From Lachnospiraceae bacterium (GTDB lineage Bacteria; Bacillota; Clostridia; Lachnospirales; Lachnospiraceae): a stretch of 41,888 nt of DNA. Positions 6,837 through 14,208 of the stretch are shown piece by piece. Below the pieces are notes generated by a model. That model was not told where the DNA came from and did not search any database. It worked only from the letters and a program-made list of their open reading frames with translations. The stretch covers positions 1-41,888 of the forward strand of contig JAILMH010000010.1 in assembly GCA_024692715.1 (NCBI GenBank), in the 5' to 3' direction. The translations under genes and the position numbers were made by a program. Each line of letters begins with the position of its first letter. Within the stretch, counting starts at the first letter, position 1.

Positions 6837-8812
6837 TTCTCAGAAAATACAGAAGTAAATTCCTGCTCGTTCATAGGTTTATAGAAGAGGAAGCCCTGCA
6901 TTTCATCGCAGCCTTCTTTGCGAAGGAAGTTAACGACTTCCTCTTCTTCTACACCCTCACATACAATAGTTTTATTGAGTTTTTTGAGCATATCTATGAT
7001 TTCATGAAGTATGATCTTTGTATTATCTGTGATTCCATTTCGGAAAAACTGTTTATCAATTTTAACTTCATCAAAATTTATATCTCCTAAGCGCTGCAGA
7101 GATGAATATCCGGAACCAAAGTCATCCATTGAGATGCGGATGTTATTTTCGTGTAGGATATCTATCATCTCATTGAGCTGCTCCTTCTGGTGTATGAAGG
7201 CGCTCTCGGTGATCTCAAATATTATACGACTGAGATCTATGCTGTAGCGCTCGGCAAGCGTCATAACCCGCTCGATAAATTCCTGAGGTGCATGAATGTG
7301 CGCAGGTGATACATTTAATGAAAAGTTGATATCATTTTGCTGCATTACCTTATTTTTAGAAATAAAATTAAAACACTTTTCATATACGAGATAATCGAGC
7401 TCGACAATATAGCCTGTACGTTCAAGTAGCGGAATGAATTCATCAGGGCTCCATACAGGTTTTCCGTTGTCAAGCCAGCGGACGAGAGTTTCAGCACTGC
7501 ATATCTCTCCTGTGGAAGCATTGACCTTTGGCTGGAAATAGATCTTGAAGCAGTCATTTTTCAGAGCATCCTGGAATGAAAGAAGTATTTTGGCTTCTCT
7601 GCTTTCGCTTTCCCGAAGGTCATTATTGTAGCAGCACACATGAAGATTATTGAGCTTTGCCTGTCGCCTTGCTGCATTGGCATTTGAGATCATGACCTCA
7701 GGAGCTACATAGTTGCTTTCCATGATGTAGATACCTGAATTTATCATAAAACGACAGACATGATTCTGGCTGCTCACCTGATTTATTATTTTTTTATTGT
7801 TCCAAATGATTTTTGAAGTCAATGTGTTTTCGTCATATCCGGTTATGTCAAGCAGGCTTGCAAAAACATCGGAGTGAAGATGGTGAGTGAAGATAACATA
7901 CGGAGCTCCGATGATCTCGTGATCAATCGTTTTTAATACATTATTGCCGACAGAATATCCGAAGGCATTGTTAAAATAGTGAAAATTGCTGATGTCTGAA
8001 ATCACGAGAGCCAGCTTATTATTTTCAGTGTTACTTTGAATATATGAAAAAATTTCAGAAGCAAGCATATGTTCAGAAAACATTTCGATCCCAAGGTCGT
8101 TTTTATCATCATATTGCTGCTGCTGATCTCCAGTGATCTTTTTCTTGTAGACTTTATCACGATACATTTTCTTATCTACTTCATTAAGAAGATCTTCTAT
8201 AAGAAAGTAGTGGTTTCTATAGCTGACATCGTAGCCTTCCGCATAGGATATTTTAAGGTCGGTGCAGTTGTTGAAATCTTCAACTATACGAAAGAGCTTA
8301 AGACTCATGTTTTTAAGCAGCTCCGGAGTGGCATTTTCCTGAATTATTATAAATTCGTCACCACCGAAGCGGGCAAGAAAGCTTCCGTCGATAATGATTT
8401 TTGAAAGACAGCAGGTAAAATCCTTGATCATTTTATCGCCTCTTTCATGCCCGTAAGTGTCGTTGATATGTTTGAAATTATTTAGATCATACATTATCAT
8501 TCCGACATTCATAGTATCACTGCGCTGTGCAATTTCCGAAAATTTATTTTCAAGAGCTTTTTTATTATGTATTCCTGTAACGTCTTTAGAGTTGCAATTT
8601 ATAAGATCTGAGAAAAATTTCCAGATAATATAGATTATGACTACACATCCAAGTATGAGAAAAATAGCTGAAAGTTGTGAAATGACCAGAAAATCGTGAG
8701 GCTTTTCATGCATATTTTTAAGCGCATAATAGCTGTAGAACTCTGTGACAGCTATCAGGCTTATGAATGTTGATAAGGTTATAAGTAAGGTGTATGGTCG
8801 CTTTTTACACAT
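6815..8812 (-). CDS. Membrane GGDEF / degenerate GGDEF / EAL cyclic-di-GMP protein
   Basis: A 665-residue signalling protein. Two membrane helices (about 7-28 and 43-66) enclose a very short outer loop. Residues of about 78-235 form a diguanylate cyclase domain with an intact GGDEF (150-154) but no RxxD inhibitory site just before it. Residues of about 250-400 look like a second GGDEF fold in which the signature is replaced by HLHSDVF, so it is probably not catalytic. Residues of about 410-660 form an EAL phosphodiesterase domain with ETLVRW in place of the EAL motif, NVSPAHI, ITESAF, MDDFGSG (562-568), KIDKQF and CEGVE; most metal and catalytic residues are kept. It can therefore plausibly both make and break cyclic di-GMP. 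It starts four bases after the feoA-like gene; its own ribosome site is weak, so translational coupling is likely. Confidence 0.9.
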   Translation of the reverse strand: MCKKRPYTLLITLSTFISLIAVTEFYSYYALKNMHEKPHDFLVISQLSAIFLILGCVVIIYIIWKFFSDLINCNSKDVTGIHNKKALENKFSEIAQRSDTMNVGMIMYDLNNFKHINDTYGHERGDKMIKDFTCCLSKIIIDGSFLARFGGDEFIIIQENATPELLKNMSLKLFRIVEDFNNCTDLKISYAEGYDVSYRNHYFLIEDLLNEVDKKMYRDKVYKKKITGDQQQQYDDKNDLGIEMFSEHMLASEIFSYIQSNTENNKLALVISDISNFHYFNNAFGYSVGNNVLKTIDHEIIGAPYVIFTHHLHSDVFASLLDITGYDENTLTSKIIWNNKKIINQVSSQNHVCRFMINSGIYIMESNYVAPEVMISNANAARRQAKLNNLHVCCYNNDLRESESREAKILLSFQDALKNDCFKIYFQPKVNASTGEICSAETLVRWLDNGKPVWSPDEFIPLLERTGYIVELDYLVYEKCFNFISKNKVMQQNDINFSLNVSPAHIHAPQEFIERVMTLAERYSIDLSRIIFEITESAFIHQKEQLNEMIDILHENNIRISMDDFGSGYSSLQRLGDINFDEVKIDKQFFRNGITDNTKIILHEIIDMLKKLNKTIVCEGVEEEEVVNFLRKEGCDEMQGFLFYKPMNEQEFTSVFSENYDEAAS

Positions 8813-8816
8813 AAAG

Positions 8817-9044
8817 TTATGTCACTTTCAGATCAGTTATTATAATTTTTTTAGCGAGAGCTTTATCAATAGCGATGCTTGATCCAAGTATCTTTATTAT
8901 GAAGTTACCTGAAAAGGCTGAAATGATTGAAATTTCAGCTCCTGGAATAAAACCGAGAGAAGCTAAGTAGCATCGTGTTTCGTCTGTTCCGGCAATACGC
9001 TGTATGTAATAAAGCTTATTTAATGCTGCTAAGCTCAATGGCAT
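8817..9044 (-). CDS. feoA: FeoA-domain protein
   Basis: A 75-residue SH3-like protein of the FeoA family: a short helical start (MPLSLAALNKLYYIQRI), then CYLASLGFIPGAEISIIS and a final KALAKKIIITDL. FeoA normally regulates the ferrous iron permease FeoB at the inner face of the membrane, but no feoB is adjacent here; the neighbour is a cyclic-di-GMP enzyme. The start MPLSLA was chosen because AGGGGGA lies about five bases upstream; the longer frame has no ribosome site. A promoter with TTGCAA and TACAAT hexamers lies upstream. Whether it serves iron transport or modulates the downstream signalling protein cannot be decided from sequence. Confidence 0.82.
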   Translation of the reverse strand: MPLSLAALNKLYYIQRIAGTDETRCYLASLGFIPGAEISIISAFSGNFIIKILGSSIAIDKALAKKIIITDLKVT

Positions 9045-9109
9045 AAAATTCCCCCTGCATTGATTTAAGCTTTCTGTTATTGAGTTAAAAAATAACACAA
9101 AACACATCT

Positions 9110-9138
9110 ATTGTATACAGTATTCAATAACATTGCAA
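9110..9138 (-). promoter_or_regulatory. Promoter of the feoA-GGDEF/EAL operon
   Basis: On the minus strand: TTGCAA (9133-9138), 17-bp spacer, TACAAT (9110-9115). The predicted start lies about 60 bases before feoA. Confidence 0.65.
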
Positions 9139-9195
9139 GTTAAAAACAGTTAATAAAATGTAAACAGATAATTATTTCAGATAATAATTTATTTA

Positions 9196-9226
9196 TTGAG
9201 ATTGCTGTGCTGCAGCGCATTATAAT
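9196..9226 (+). promoter_or_regulatory. Probable promoter of the DUF4349 lipoprotein gene
   Basis: A consensus TATAAT (9221-9226) preceded by TTGAGA (9196-9201) at a long 19-bp spacing. A second TATAAT-like hexamer follows at once (9228-9233). Confidence 0.5.
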
Positions 9227-9270
9227 GTATAATAAATTAATCAGAGTTAGATATTTTACAGGGAGGTATA

Positions 9271-10281
9271 ATGAAAAAGTATAGTTTTATTGAAAAAATG
9301 TATACATATTATGGAAAAAATATTCAGCTTACTGCATTGATTTTGGCATGCTGCGTATTGTCTGCCTGTGGGAATTCGTCAGAAAAAAGTGAAGAGGCAT
9401 ATTCTTCCAATTATGAGTCGGATGAAGTCGGAAATTATGCAGTAATGGATGGCGATATGTCTGCTGAGAATAAAGCTGCGGCGGCAGATGGCAGCGGCAC
9501 GGCTGAATTATCAAAGGGAGATACTGCGGTAAGTCTTGCTGAGGAAAAGATAATATACACCGGAAATATTTCTATAAAAACGCAGAATTTTGAAAAAACG
9601 GTTTCTGAGTGCAAGGCTATGATAGATTCGTATAAAGGTATCATCGAATCGGAAAACTATTACGACAATTCAGGCATGTATGCATACGGAGGAGATGATT
9701 CTGCCTCTAAGAACAGGGAATACAGCGTAGCAGTGAGGGTGCCTTCCGAAAGCTACAGCGATTTTATGAATGGGTCTGAAAAGCTTGACGGAATCATAGA
9801 TTCTAAAAATTCTTCGGCGGAGAATATAAGTCAGCAGTATTCTGACGCATCCATAGAGCTTGAGTCGTATCAGTCAGAGTTTAAGAGATTGCAGGAACTC
9901 ATGGAGCAGGCAAGTGAAATGGATGATATAATAGCAATCGGGCAACAGATGACAACGGTTCGGACAGAGATAGATCAGCTTAAATCTGACCTGCGTCGTA
10001 TGGATACTGATGTTGCCTACTCTACTATAAATGTTTCGGTACATGAGGTCTCAAAACGCGAGGCAGAGCAGCCTGAGAAGCAGACATATCTGAAAAGACT
10101 GTCGATCGCCTTCCGTAATTCAATCTCAGATTTTGGAGATTTCATAGTAGATTTTTCAATCGGTATAGTAGAGGTATGGCCTTTCCTTTTAGTGATCGTC
10201 CTGATAATAGTGTCTGCATGTAAATTCAGGAAAAGGAAAAAGGCAAAGGCTCTTGAAAAAGAAAGCAAGAAGGAAGAGTAA
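9271..10281 (+). CDS. DUF4349 lipoprotein
   Basis: Predicted membrane-anchored extracytoplasmic lipoprotein of 336 residues. A lipobox LSAC places the lipidated Cys at residue 33 after a hydrophobic stretch (about 18-32). Residues of about 90-285 match the DUF4349 pattern: IIYTGNISIKTQNFEKTV, a central YSVAVRVPSESY, and a coiled-coil section with long Glu/Gln-rich helices, ending in STINVSVHE. A single membrane helix (about 295-315) followed by a Lys-rich tail anchors the C-terminus. A GGGAGG site is well placed. The family function is unknown. The gene is followed two bases later by a 148-residue soluble protein, probably co-transcribed. Confidence 0.85.
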   Translation: MKKYSFIEKMYTYYGKNIQLTALILACCVLSACGNSSEKSEEAYSSNYESDEVGNYAVMDGDMSAENKAAAADGSGTAELSKGDTAVSLAEEKIIYTGNISIKTQNFEKTVSECKAMIDSYKGIIESENYYDNSGMYAYGGDDSASKNREYSVAVRVPSESYSDFMNGSEKLDGIIDSKNSSAENISQQYSDASIELESYQSEFKRLQELMEQASEMDDIIAIGQQMTTVRTEIDQLKSDLRRMDTDVAYSTINVSVHEVSKREAEQPEKQTYLKRLSIAFRNSISDFGDFIVDFSIGIVEVWPFLLVIVLIIVSACKFRKRKKAKALEKESKKEE

Positions 10282-10283
10282 AG

Positions 10284-10730
10284 ATGGCATTTAAGACAGA
10301 AAATGAATTAAAGAATTTTGATTTCAATGATTCTACACTCATCGAGGTGCAGAAGGGGCTCAGTACATGGAAGCTTATAATCAGCGATGTGCATATTTTG
10401 CCGGATAATTCTGCAAACCGAGATATAAGAACAATGAGGACGAATGATCTCGAGCTGAGCTTCACAGACGGAGAACTCAAGCAGGTGGTGGAAGAGGGTT
10501 ATACATTGCTCGATGTAAATGAGAGACCTTATAAGGAAGTGCCGGATAAATTAGTGGATGAGGCTGATTATGAAGAGGTATTTAAGAAGCTTCAGGAGAC
10601 AAGAGTTGATTCTGTGAATTCTGTAGAAGGCGGCTATAAGGTGGTCGTAAGAGATGAGGATCATACTTGGAGAATGGAATTTAGCGGAACCGGTGATGTG
10701 GAAAAGTGGGAAAGGTTTATGAATTTATAA
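10284..10730 (+). CDS. Uncharacterised soluble protein (148 aa)
   Basis: A charged soluble protein without signal or membrane segments. The composition is rich in Asp, Glu and Lys, with predicted alternating beta strands (STLIEVQKGLSTWKLIISDV, DLELSFTDG, YKVVVRDEDHTWRMEF) that suggest a compact beta-rich fold, and an aromatic C-terminus (KWERFMNL). GAAGGAAGAG from the end of the preceding gene acts as the ribosome site. It is co-transcribed with the DUF4349 lipoprotein and closed by a strong terminator. I do not recognise a family. Confidence 0.75.
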   Translation: MAFKTENELKNFDFNDSTLIEVQKGLSTWKLIISDVHILPDNSANRDIRTMRTNDLELSFTDGELKQVVEEGYTLLDVNERPYKEVPDKLVDEADYEEVFKKLQETRVDSVNSVEGGYKVVVRDEDHTWRMEFSGTGDVEKWERFMNL

Positions 10731-10735
10731 AATAA

Positions 10736-10775
10736 GGGCAGGCAGTGAAGTATATTCATTGCCTGCTCTCATTTT
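10736..10775. terminator. Bidirectional terminator between convergent genes
   Basis: GGGCAGGCAGTGAA (10736-10749) pairs with TTCATTGCCTGCTC (10755-10768) with only two imperfect positions. ATTTTT follows on the plus strand, and TTATTTT on the minus strand, so it serves both flanking genes. Confidence 0.85.
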
Positions 10776-10778
10776 TGA

Positions 10779-11693
10779 TTAAAACTGCATTACAGCACTT
10801 TTGTACTGAACAAGGTTCTGAGATTTTTTAAGCTGTTTAAGAGCTTTTTCAGAACCCGGAAAACTTGCTGAAAGGTAGATCCAGATGCTCTTCATGCGGT
10901 TTACTGCGATCTTTTCATCGCGGAATTTTTCAATATAGGCCTCAGTGAGTTCTGTAGTGAATTTTTTAATAGCCTTTTTGTCTGTAGTTTCTAAACCGGT
11001 CAGCTTAGCAGCAAGATTAGGATCGGCGATGAGTCCGCGTCCTATCATTATGCGAGCTGTATCAGGATAGGCTTCTGTAAACTTTTCTGCTTTTTCAACA
11101 GTGGTGATATCTCCATTATAGGTGACAGGGCATTTAAGTGTGTCAACAGCTTTACGAAAGGCATCCATATGAACAGGACCGCGATAGAAGTCACTTAAAA
11201 GTCTCGGGTGGATTATGAGCTCGCTTATCGGGAAATCCTTAAAGATATTAAGAAGTTCGTCCCATTCTTCTAATGAAGCTGTGCCAATCCTTGTTTTTAT
11301 AGAAATATCGCATACAGCATGTTCGTAAATGTAGTCTAAAAATTCTCTGAGCTGCTTAGGATATTTAAGGAAACCGGCGCCTTTTCCCTTGTGAGTTACA
11401 GTGCCTGAAGGGCAGCCGAGGTTGAGGTTTACAGTGGTGTAGCCCATTTCTTTAAGCTCTTTGCAGGTATTTGTAAATACCTCAGCATTATTGGTAAGGA
11501 GCTGCGGAATGAGTGTCATTCCGGTATTGGTCTCTGGAGAGACTTCTTTATAGTCCCTGGGTGTCAGGTATCTTGTGGAGGTCGGGCTGATAAATGGAGT
11601 ATAGTATCTGTCGATACCTCCAAAATATTTATTGAAGACACCGCGGAAGGTGAAATCAGTAAGTCCTTCCATTGGGGCAAGATCGATAGTCAT
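10779..11693 (-). CDS. dus: tRNA-dihydrouridine synthase
   Basis: FMN enzyme that reduces uridine to dihydrouridine in the D-loop and related positions of tRNA. Signatures: LAPMEGLTDFTFR at the N-terminus, NLGCPSGTVTHKGKGAG with the catalytic Cys at about residue 94, IKTRIG, IIHPR, VTYNGDI and IMIGRGLIADP. At 304 residues it is near the usual ~320. AGAGGA lies about eight bases upstream of the ATG. It is transcribed alone, divergently from mnmA; both are tRNA modification genes. An extended -10 (TGTTATAAT on the minus strand) lies about 35 bases upstream. Which uridine positions it modifies cannot be told from the sequence. Confidence 0.93.
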   Translation of the reverse strand: MTIDLAPMEGLTDFTFRGVFNKYFGGIDRYYTPFISPTSTRYLTPRDYKEVSPETNTGMTLIPQLLTNNAEVFTNTCKELKEMGYTTVNLNLGCPSGTVTHKGKGAGFLKYPKQLREFLDYIYEHAVCDISIKTRIGTASLEEWDELLNIFKDFPISELIIHPRLLSDFYRGPVHMDAFRKAVDTLKCPVTYNGDITTVEKAEKFTEAYPDTARIMIGRGLIADPNLAAKLTGLETTDKKAIKKFTTELTEAYIEKFRDEKIAVNRMKSIWIYLSASFPGSEKALKQLKKSQNLVQYKSAVMQF

Positions 11694-11727
11694 ATTAAAT
11701 CCTCTTTCTAAATAAATTCAGGATATG

Positions 11728-11736
11728 ATTATAACA
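11728..11736 (-). promoter_or_regulatory. Extended -10 promoter element for dus
   Basis: On the minus strand the segment reads TGTTATAAT, a perfect extended -10. A weak -35 is expected for this type and none is obvious. Confidence 0.6.
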
Positions 11737-11747
11737 CAGTATGAAAG

Positions 11748-11776
11748 TTGACGCAGAAACATTTCTGAGATAACAT
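11748..11776 (+). promoter_or_regulatory. Promoter of mnmA with an inverted repeat in its spacer
   Basis: TTGACG (11748-11753), 17-bp spacer, TAACAT (11771-11776). The spacer contains the perfect dyad CAGAAA-CA-TTTCTG (11754-11767), a plausible operator, since a protein bound there would occlude the polymerase. Confidence 0.6.
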
Positions 11777-11821
11777 AAGCTGATAAATTATAGTTTGTTA
11801 ATGGTTTGAAAGGATATATAG

Positions 11822-12907
11822 ATGAAGGCTTTAATAGCTATGAGCGGTGGTGTTGACAGTTCGACTGCTGCCTACTTGATGCAGCAGGACGGATATGAGT
11901 GCGAAGGTGTTACGATGCGCCTTTATCATAATGAAGATGTCGGAGTCTGTACATATCATACCTGCTGCTCGGAAAAGGATATAGATGATGCTGCGGATGT
12001 GGCATATAAGCTTGATATTCCCTATGAGGTCGTTGACTATGTTGCGGATTTCGAAGAAAAGGTCATCGATAAGTTTGTAAAGACTTATGAGGCCGGAGGA
12101 ACTCCGAATCCCTGCATCGACTGTAATAAATATATGAAGTTTGACAAGCTTCTCGAAGAGGCACTTAAACGTGGCGATGACTACATAGTTACCGGTCACT
12201 ACGCAAGGGTGGAAAAAGATGAAAAGACCGGACGTTTTCTTTTGAAAAAGGCTGCAGATCTGACAAAGGATCAGAGCTATGTGCTCTATAATCTCACCCA
12301 GGATGAGCTTTCTCATATAAAGTTTCCTTTAGGAGAAATGACTAAAAATGAGGCAAGGGATATTGCGGAGTCTAAGGGCTTTGTCAATGCGAGAAAGCAT
12401 GACAGCGAAGATATCTGCTTCGTACCTGACGGTGATTATGTAAAATTCATGGAGCAGTACACAGGTAAAAAATATCCTGAGGGAAATTTCATTGATCCTG
12501 AGGGAAATGTGATAGGAAAGCATCGCGGAGCAGTGCGATATACGATAGGACAGCGAAAGGGGCTTGGAATCGCTGCAGGACATCCTATATATGTATGTGC
12601 CAAGGATATGAAGGCAAATACAGTAACGGTCGGAGAGCATGAGAGGCTTTTCACAAGACGTTTTGTGGCGGATACGATGAATTGGATTGCCTTTGACGGA
12701 CTTAAGGAGTCTATACATTGTAAATGTAAGGCAAGATATCGCCAGATTGAGCAGCCCTGCGTTGTAAATCCGCTTGATAACGGGAAGATAGAGGTTATTT
12801 TTGACGAGCCTCAGCGTGCAGTCACTGTAGGACAGGCGGCTGTTCTCTATGATGGTGATGTTGTTATAGGAGGTGGCACGATTGCTGAAGTCGGAGATCT
12901 ATCTTGA
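11822..12907 (+). CDS. mnmA: tRNA-specific 2-thiouridylase
   Basis: Adenylates U34 of tRNAs for Lys, Glu and Gln and inserts sulfur at C2. Motifs: the PP-loop AMSGGVDSS near the N-terminus, NPCIDCN with the catalytic nucleophile Cys about 98, SEDICFVPDG with the persulfide Cys about 199, and VRYTIGQRKGLGI. The 361-residue length is normal. AAAGGATA lies about six bases upstream. The last 26 bases overlap the cysteine desulfurase gene, whose ribosome site lies inside mnmA, so the sulfur donor and the thiolase are made together. A promoter with a dyad lies just upstream. Confidence 0.96.
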   Translation: MKALIAMSGGVDSSTAAYLMQQDGYECEGVTMRLYHNEDVGVCTYHTCCSEKDIDDAADVAYKLDIPYEVVDYVADFEEKVIDKFVKTYEAGGTPNPCIDCNKYMKFDKLLEEALKRGDDYIVTGHYARVEKDEKTGRFLLKKAADLTKDQSYVLYNLTQDELSHIKFPLGEMTKNEARDIAESKGFVNARKHDSEDICFVPDGDYVKFMEQYTGKKYPEGNFIDPEGNVIGKHRGAVRYTIGQRKGLGIAAGHPIYVCAKDMKANTVTVGEHERLFTRRFVADTMNWIAFDGLKESIHCKCKARYRQIEQPCVVNPLDNGKIEVIFDEPQRAVTVGQAAVLYDGDVVIGGGTIAEVGDLS

Positions 12908-14012
12908 TTATGCTGCTAATACTCCGGCAGATCCGAAGGTTGTAAAAAGATTTGCAGATACAGAGCTGGGATTTTTCGGAAATCCTAATTCGAAGCACAG
13001 AGCAGGTGAAAAAGCCAAGGCTGAAATGGCTGCAGTGACGGCCGATATAGCTGAGCTTCTTAAGGTCAGCAGCAATGAGATAATCTATACATCAGGCTCG
13101 ACAGAATCCAACAATACGGCGATAAAGGGTATTGTGGAAAGAACACAGGCGGGAAGCAGAGTGATTACGACACCGCTTGAACATTCTTCTGTTAATGCGT
13201 GTATGGATCACCTTAGAAAAAAAGGATATGAAGTGCTTGAGGTAAAGATCGACAAGTCGGGAGCTGTTGATTTGGAAGACCTTGAAAGCCTTATTACTGA
13301 AAATACTGTATTATTCGCTGTTTCTGCGATAGATTCAGAGACAGGAAGTATAAGGAATATTGAGGACATAAAGAAGGTTGTAAAGAAACACCCTGATTGT
13401 ATGCTGCATGTTGATGCAACTCAGGCAATCGGAAAGATAGATTTTGATATGGAAGGCTGCGATACAGTAAGCCTTTCAGCACATAAATTTTTCGGACTGA
13501 ACGGCAGCGGACTTTTAGTGAAAAGGCGTCATGTGAAAATGGACCCGCTGCTGAACGGAGGAAGCTCAACTACTATATTCAGAAGCGGGACACCGACTCT
13601 TGCTCTTGCAGCGGCAATGGATGAAGCACTGAAACTCGCTCTGGAAAATCTGGATGAAAGATTCGAGAAAGTGAAGGAGCTTAATCGATATCTGCGCCTA
13701 AAGCTTAAAGACTTACCTCAGGTGATAGTCATATCACCGGAAGATGCTGTGCCTCATATACTGAATCTTGCAGTTGACGGTATCCGTGGTGTAAATATGC
13801 AGAGGATGCTTGATGAGAAAGGGATATATGTTTCTGTAAAGTCTGCCTGTGCCGATGCGGGACTTCCGTCCAGAGCTGTCATGGCACTTACAGGTGACAG
13901 AAGAATATCAAACTCTTCCTTCAGAGTAAGCCTTTCATATCTTACGGAGAAAGAAGAGCTTGATGAACTGATCAAAGCGCTTAAAGAGATCCTTGCGGAT
14001 TCTTTGGGCTGA
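12882..14012 (+). CDS. Cysteine desulfurase (NifS/IscS family)
   Basis: PLP enzyme releasing sulfur from cysteine as a persulfide. Signatures: YLDYAANTPADPKV, SGSTESNNTAIKG, PLEHSSVNA, VDATQAIGKI, and SAHKFFGLNGSGLL whose Lys (about 202) binds PLP. The catalytic Cys is about residue 323 in SACADAGLPSRA. The short Cys loop resembles the NifS-like group associated with tRNA thiolation in Firmicutes. I chose the TTG at 12882 because AGGAGG lies eight bases upstream; a GTG at 12873 would sit on the ribosome site. Overlap with mnmA suggests it feeds MnmA directly. The 3' end overlaps the convergent yolD-like gene by 32 bases. Confidence 0.92.
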   Translation: MLKSEIYLDYAANTPADPKVVKRFADTELGFFGNPNSKHRAGEKAKAEMAAVTADIAELLKVSSNEIIYTSGSTESNNTAIKGIVERTQAGSRVITTPLEHSSVNACMDHLRKKGYEVLEVKIDKSGAVDLEDLESLITENTVLFAVSAIDSETGSIRNIEDIKKVVKKHPDCMLHVDATQAIGKIDFDMEGCDTVSLSAHKFFGLNGSGLLVKRRHVKMDPLLNGGSSTTIFRSGTPTLALAAAMDEALKLALENLDERFEKVKELNRYLRLKLKDLPQVIVISPEDAVPHILNLAVDGIRGVNMQRMLDEKGIYVSVKSACADAGLPSRAVMALTGDRRISNSSFRVSLSYLTEKEELDELIKALKEILADSLG

Positions 14013-14208
14013 ATACTTCTTCACGGCCGCCGTTTGATTCATACCTTTCTTCGTTGAATTTATTTACGTCAGTGATTGCGGTATCGTATCCGGTCAGTGC
14101 CTTGAAGGGAGAAAACTGCGCTGCCCGATTAGAAATTGACATCCTTGGATGATTTTTCGAAGTCGGGTGGGGCAGTTTTATTATGTCTTTATACTTATCT
14201 ATGCTCAT
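13981..14208 (-). CDS. YolD-like protein, short form
   Basis: A 75-residue protein with the YolD-like signature SNRAAQFSPFKALTGYDTAI. YolD-like proteins typically accompany Y-family polymerases of the UvrX/UmuC type in Firmicutes and are thought to act as accessory or UmuD-like partners; biochemistry is sparse. Here the gene follows the polymerase with an ATGA overlap and its own GGAGG site, so they are co-translated. It is shorter than the usual 100-130 residues: the C-terminal part after NKFNEERYES is missing or minimal. Its 3' end runs 32 bases into the convergent cysteine desulfurase gene. Confidence 0.8.
   Translation of the reverse strand: MSIDKYKDIIKLPHPTSKNHPRMSISNRAAQFSPFKALTGYDTAITDVNKFNEERYESNGGREEVFSPKNPQGSL

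Noticed and set aside
6925-6941. GGAAGT-ACTTCC hairpin in the GGDEF/EAL gene as a plus-strand terminator for cbiL
   Set aside because: The stem is six base pairs and the following sequence is CTCTTCTTCT rather than a T-run.
9168-9192. Fur-box-like GATAAT repeats between feoA and the lipoprotein gene
   Set aside because: The match to a 19-bp Fur box is partial in an A/T-rich stretch and lies outside the feoA promoter; not supportable by eye.
12329-12718. 129-codon antisense open frame across mnmA
   Set aside because: Shadow of a well-conserved gene; no ribosome site or family features. The same holds for other antisense frames over cobU, cbiG, cbiJ-E-T and the RACE gene.
14140-14160. CATC-CTTG-GATG with ATTTTT as terminator for the cysteine desulfurase operon
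   Set aside because: A four-base-pair stem is too short, and it lies within the yolD-like gene; kept only as a weak possibility.
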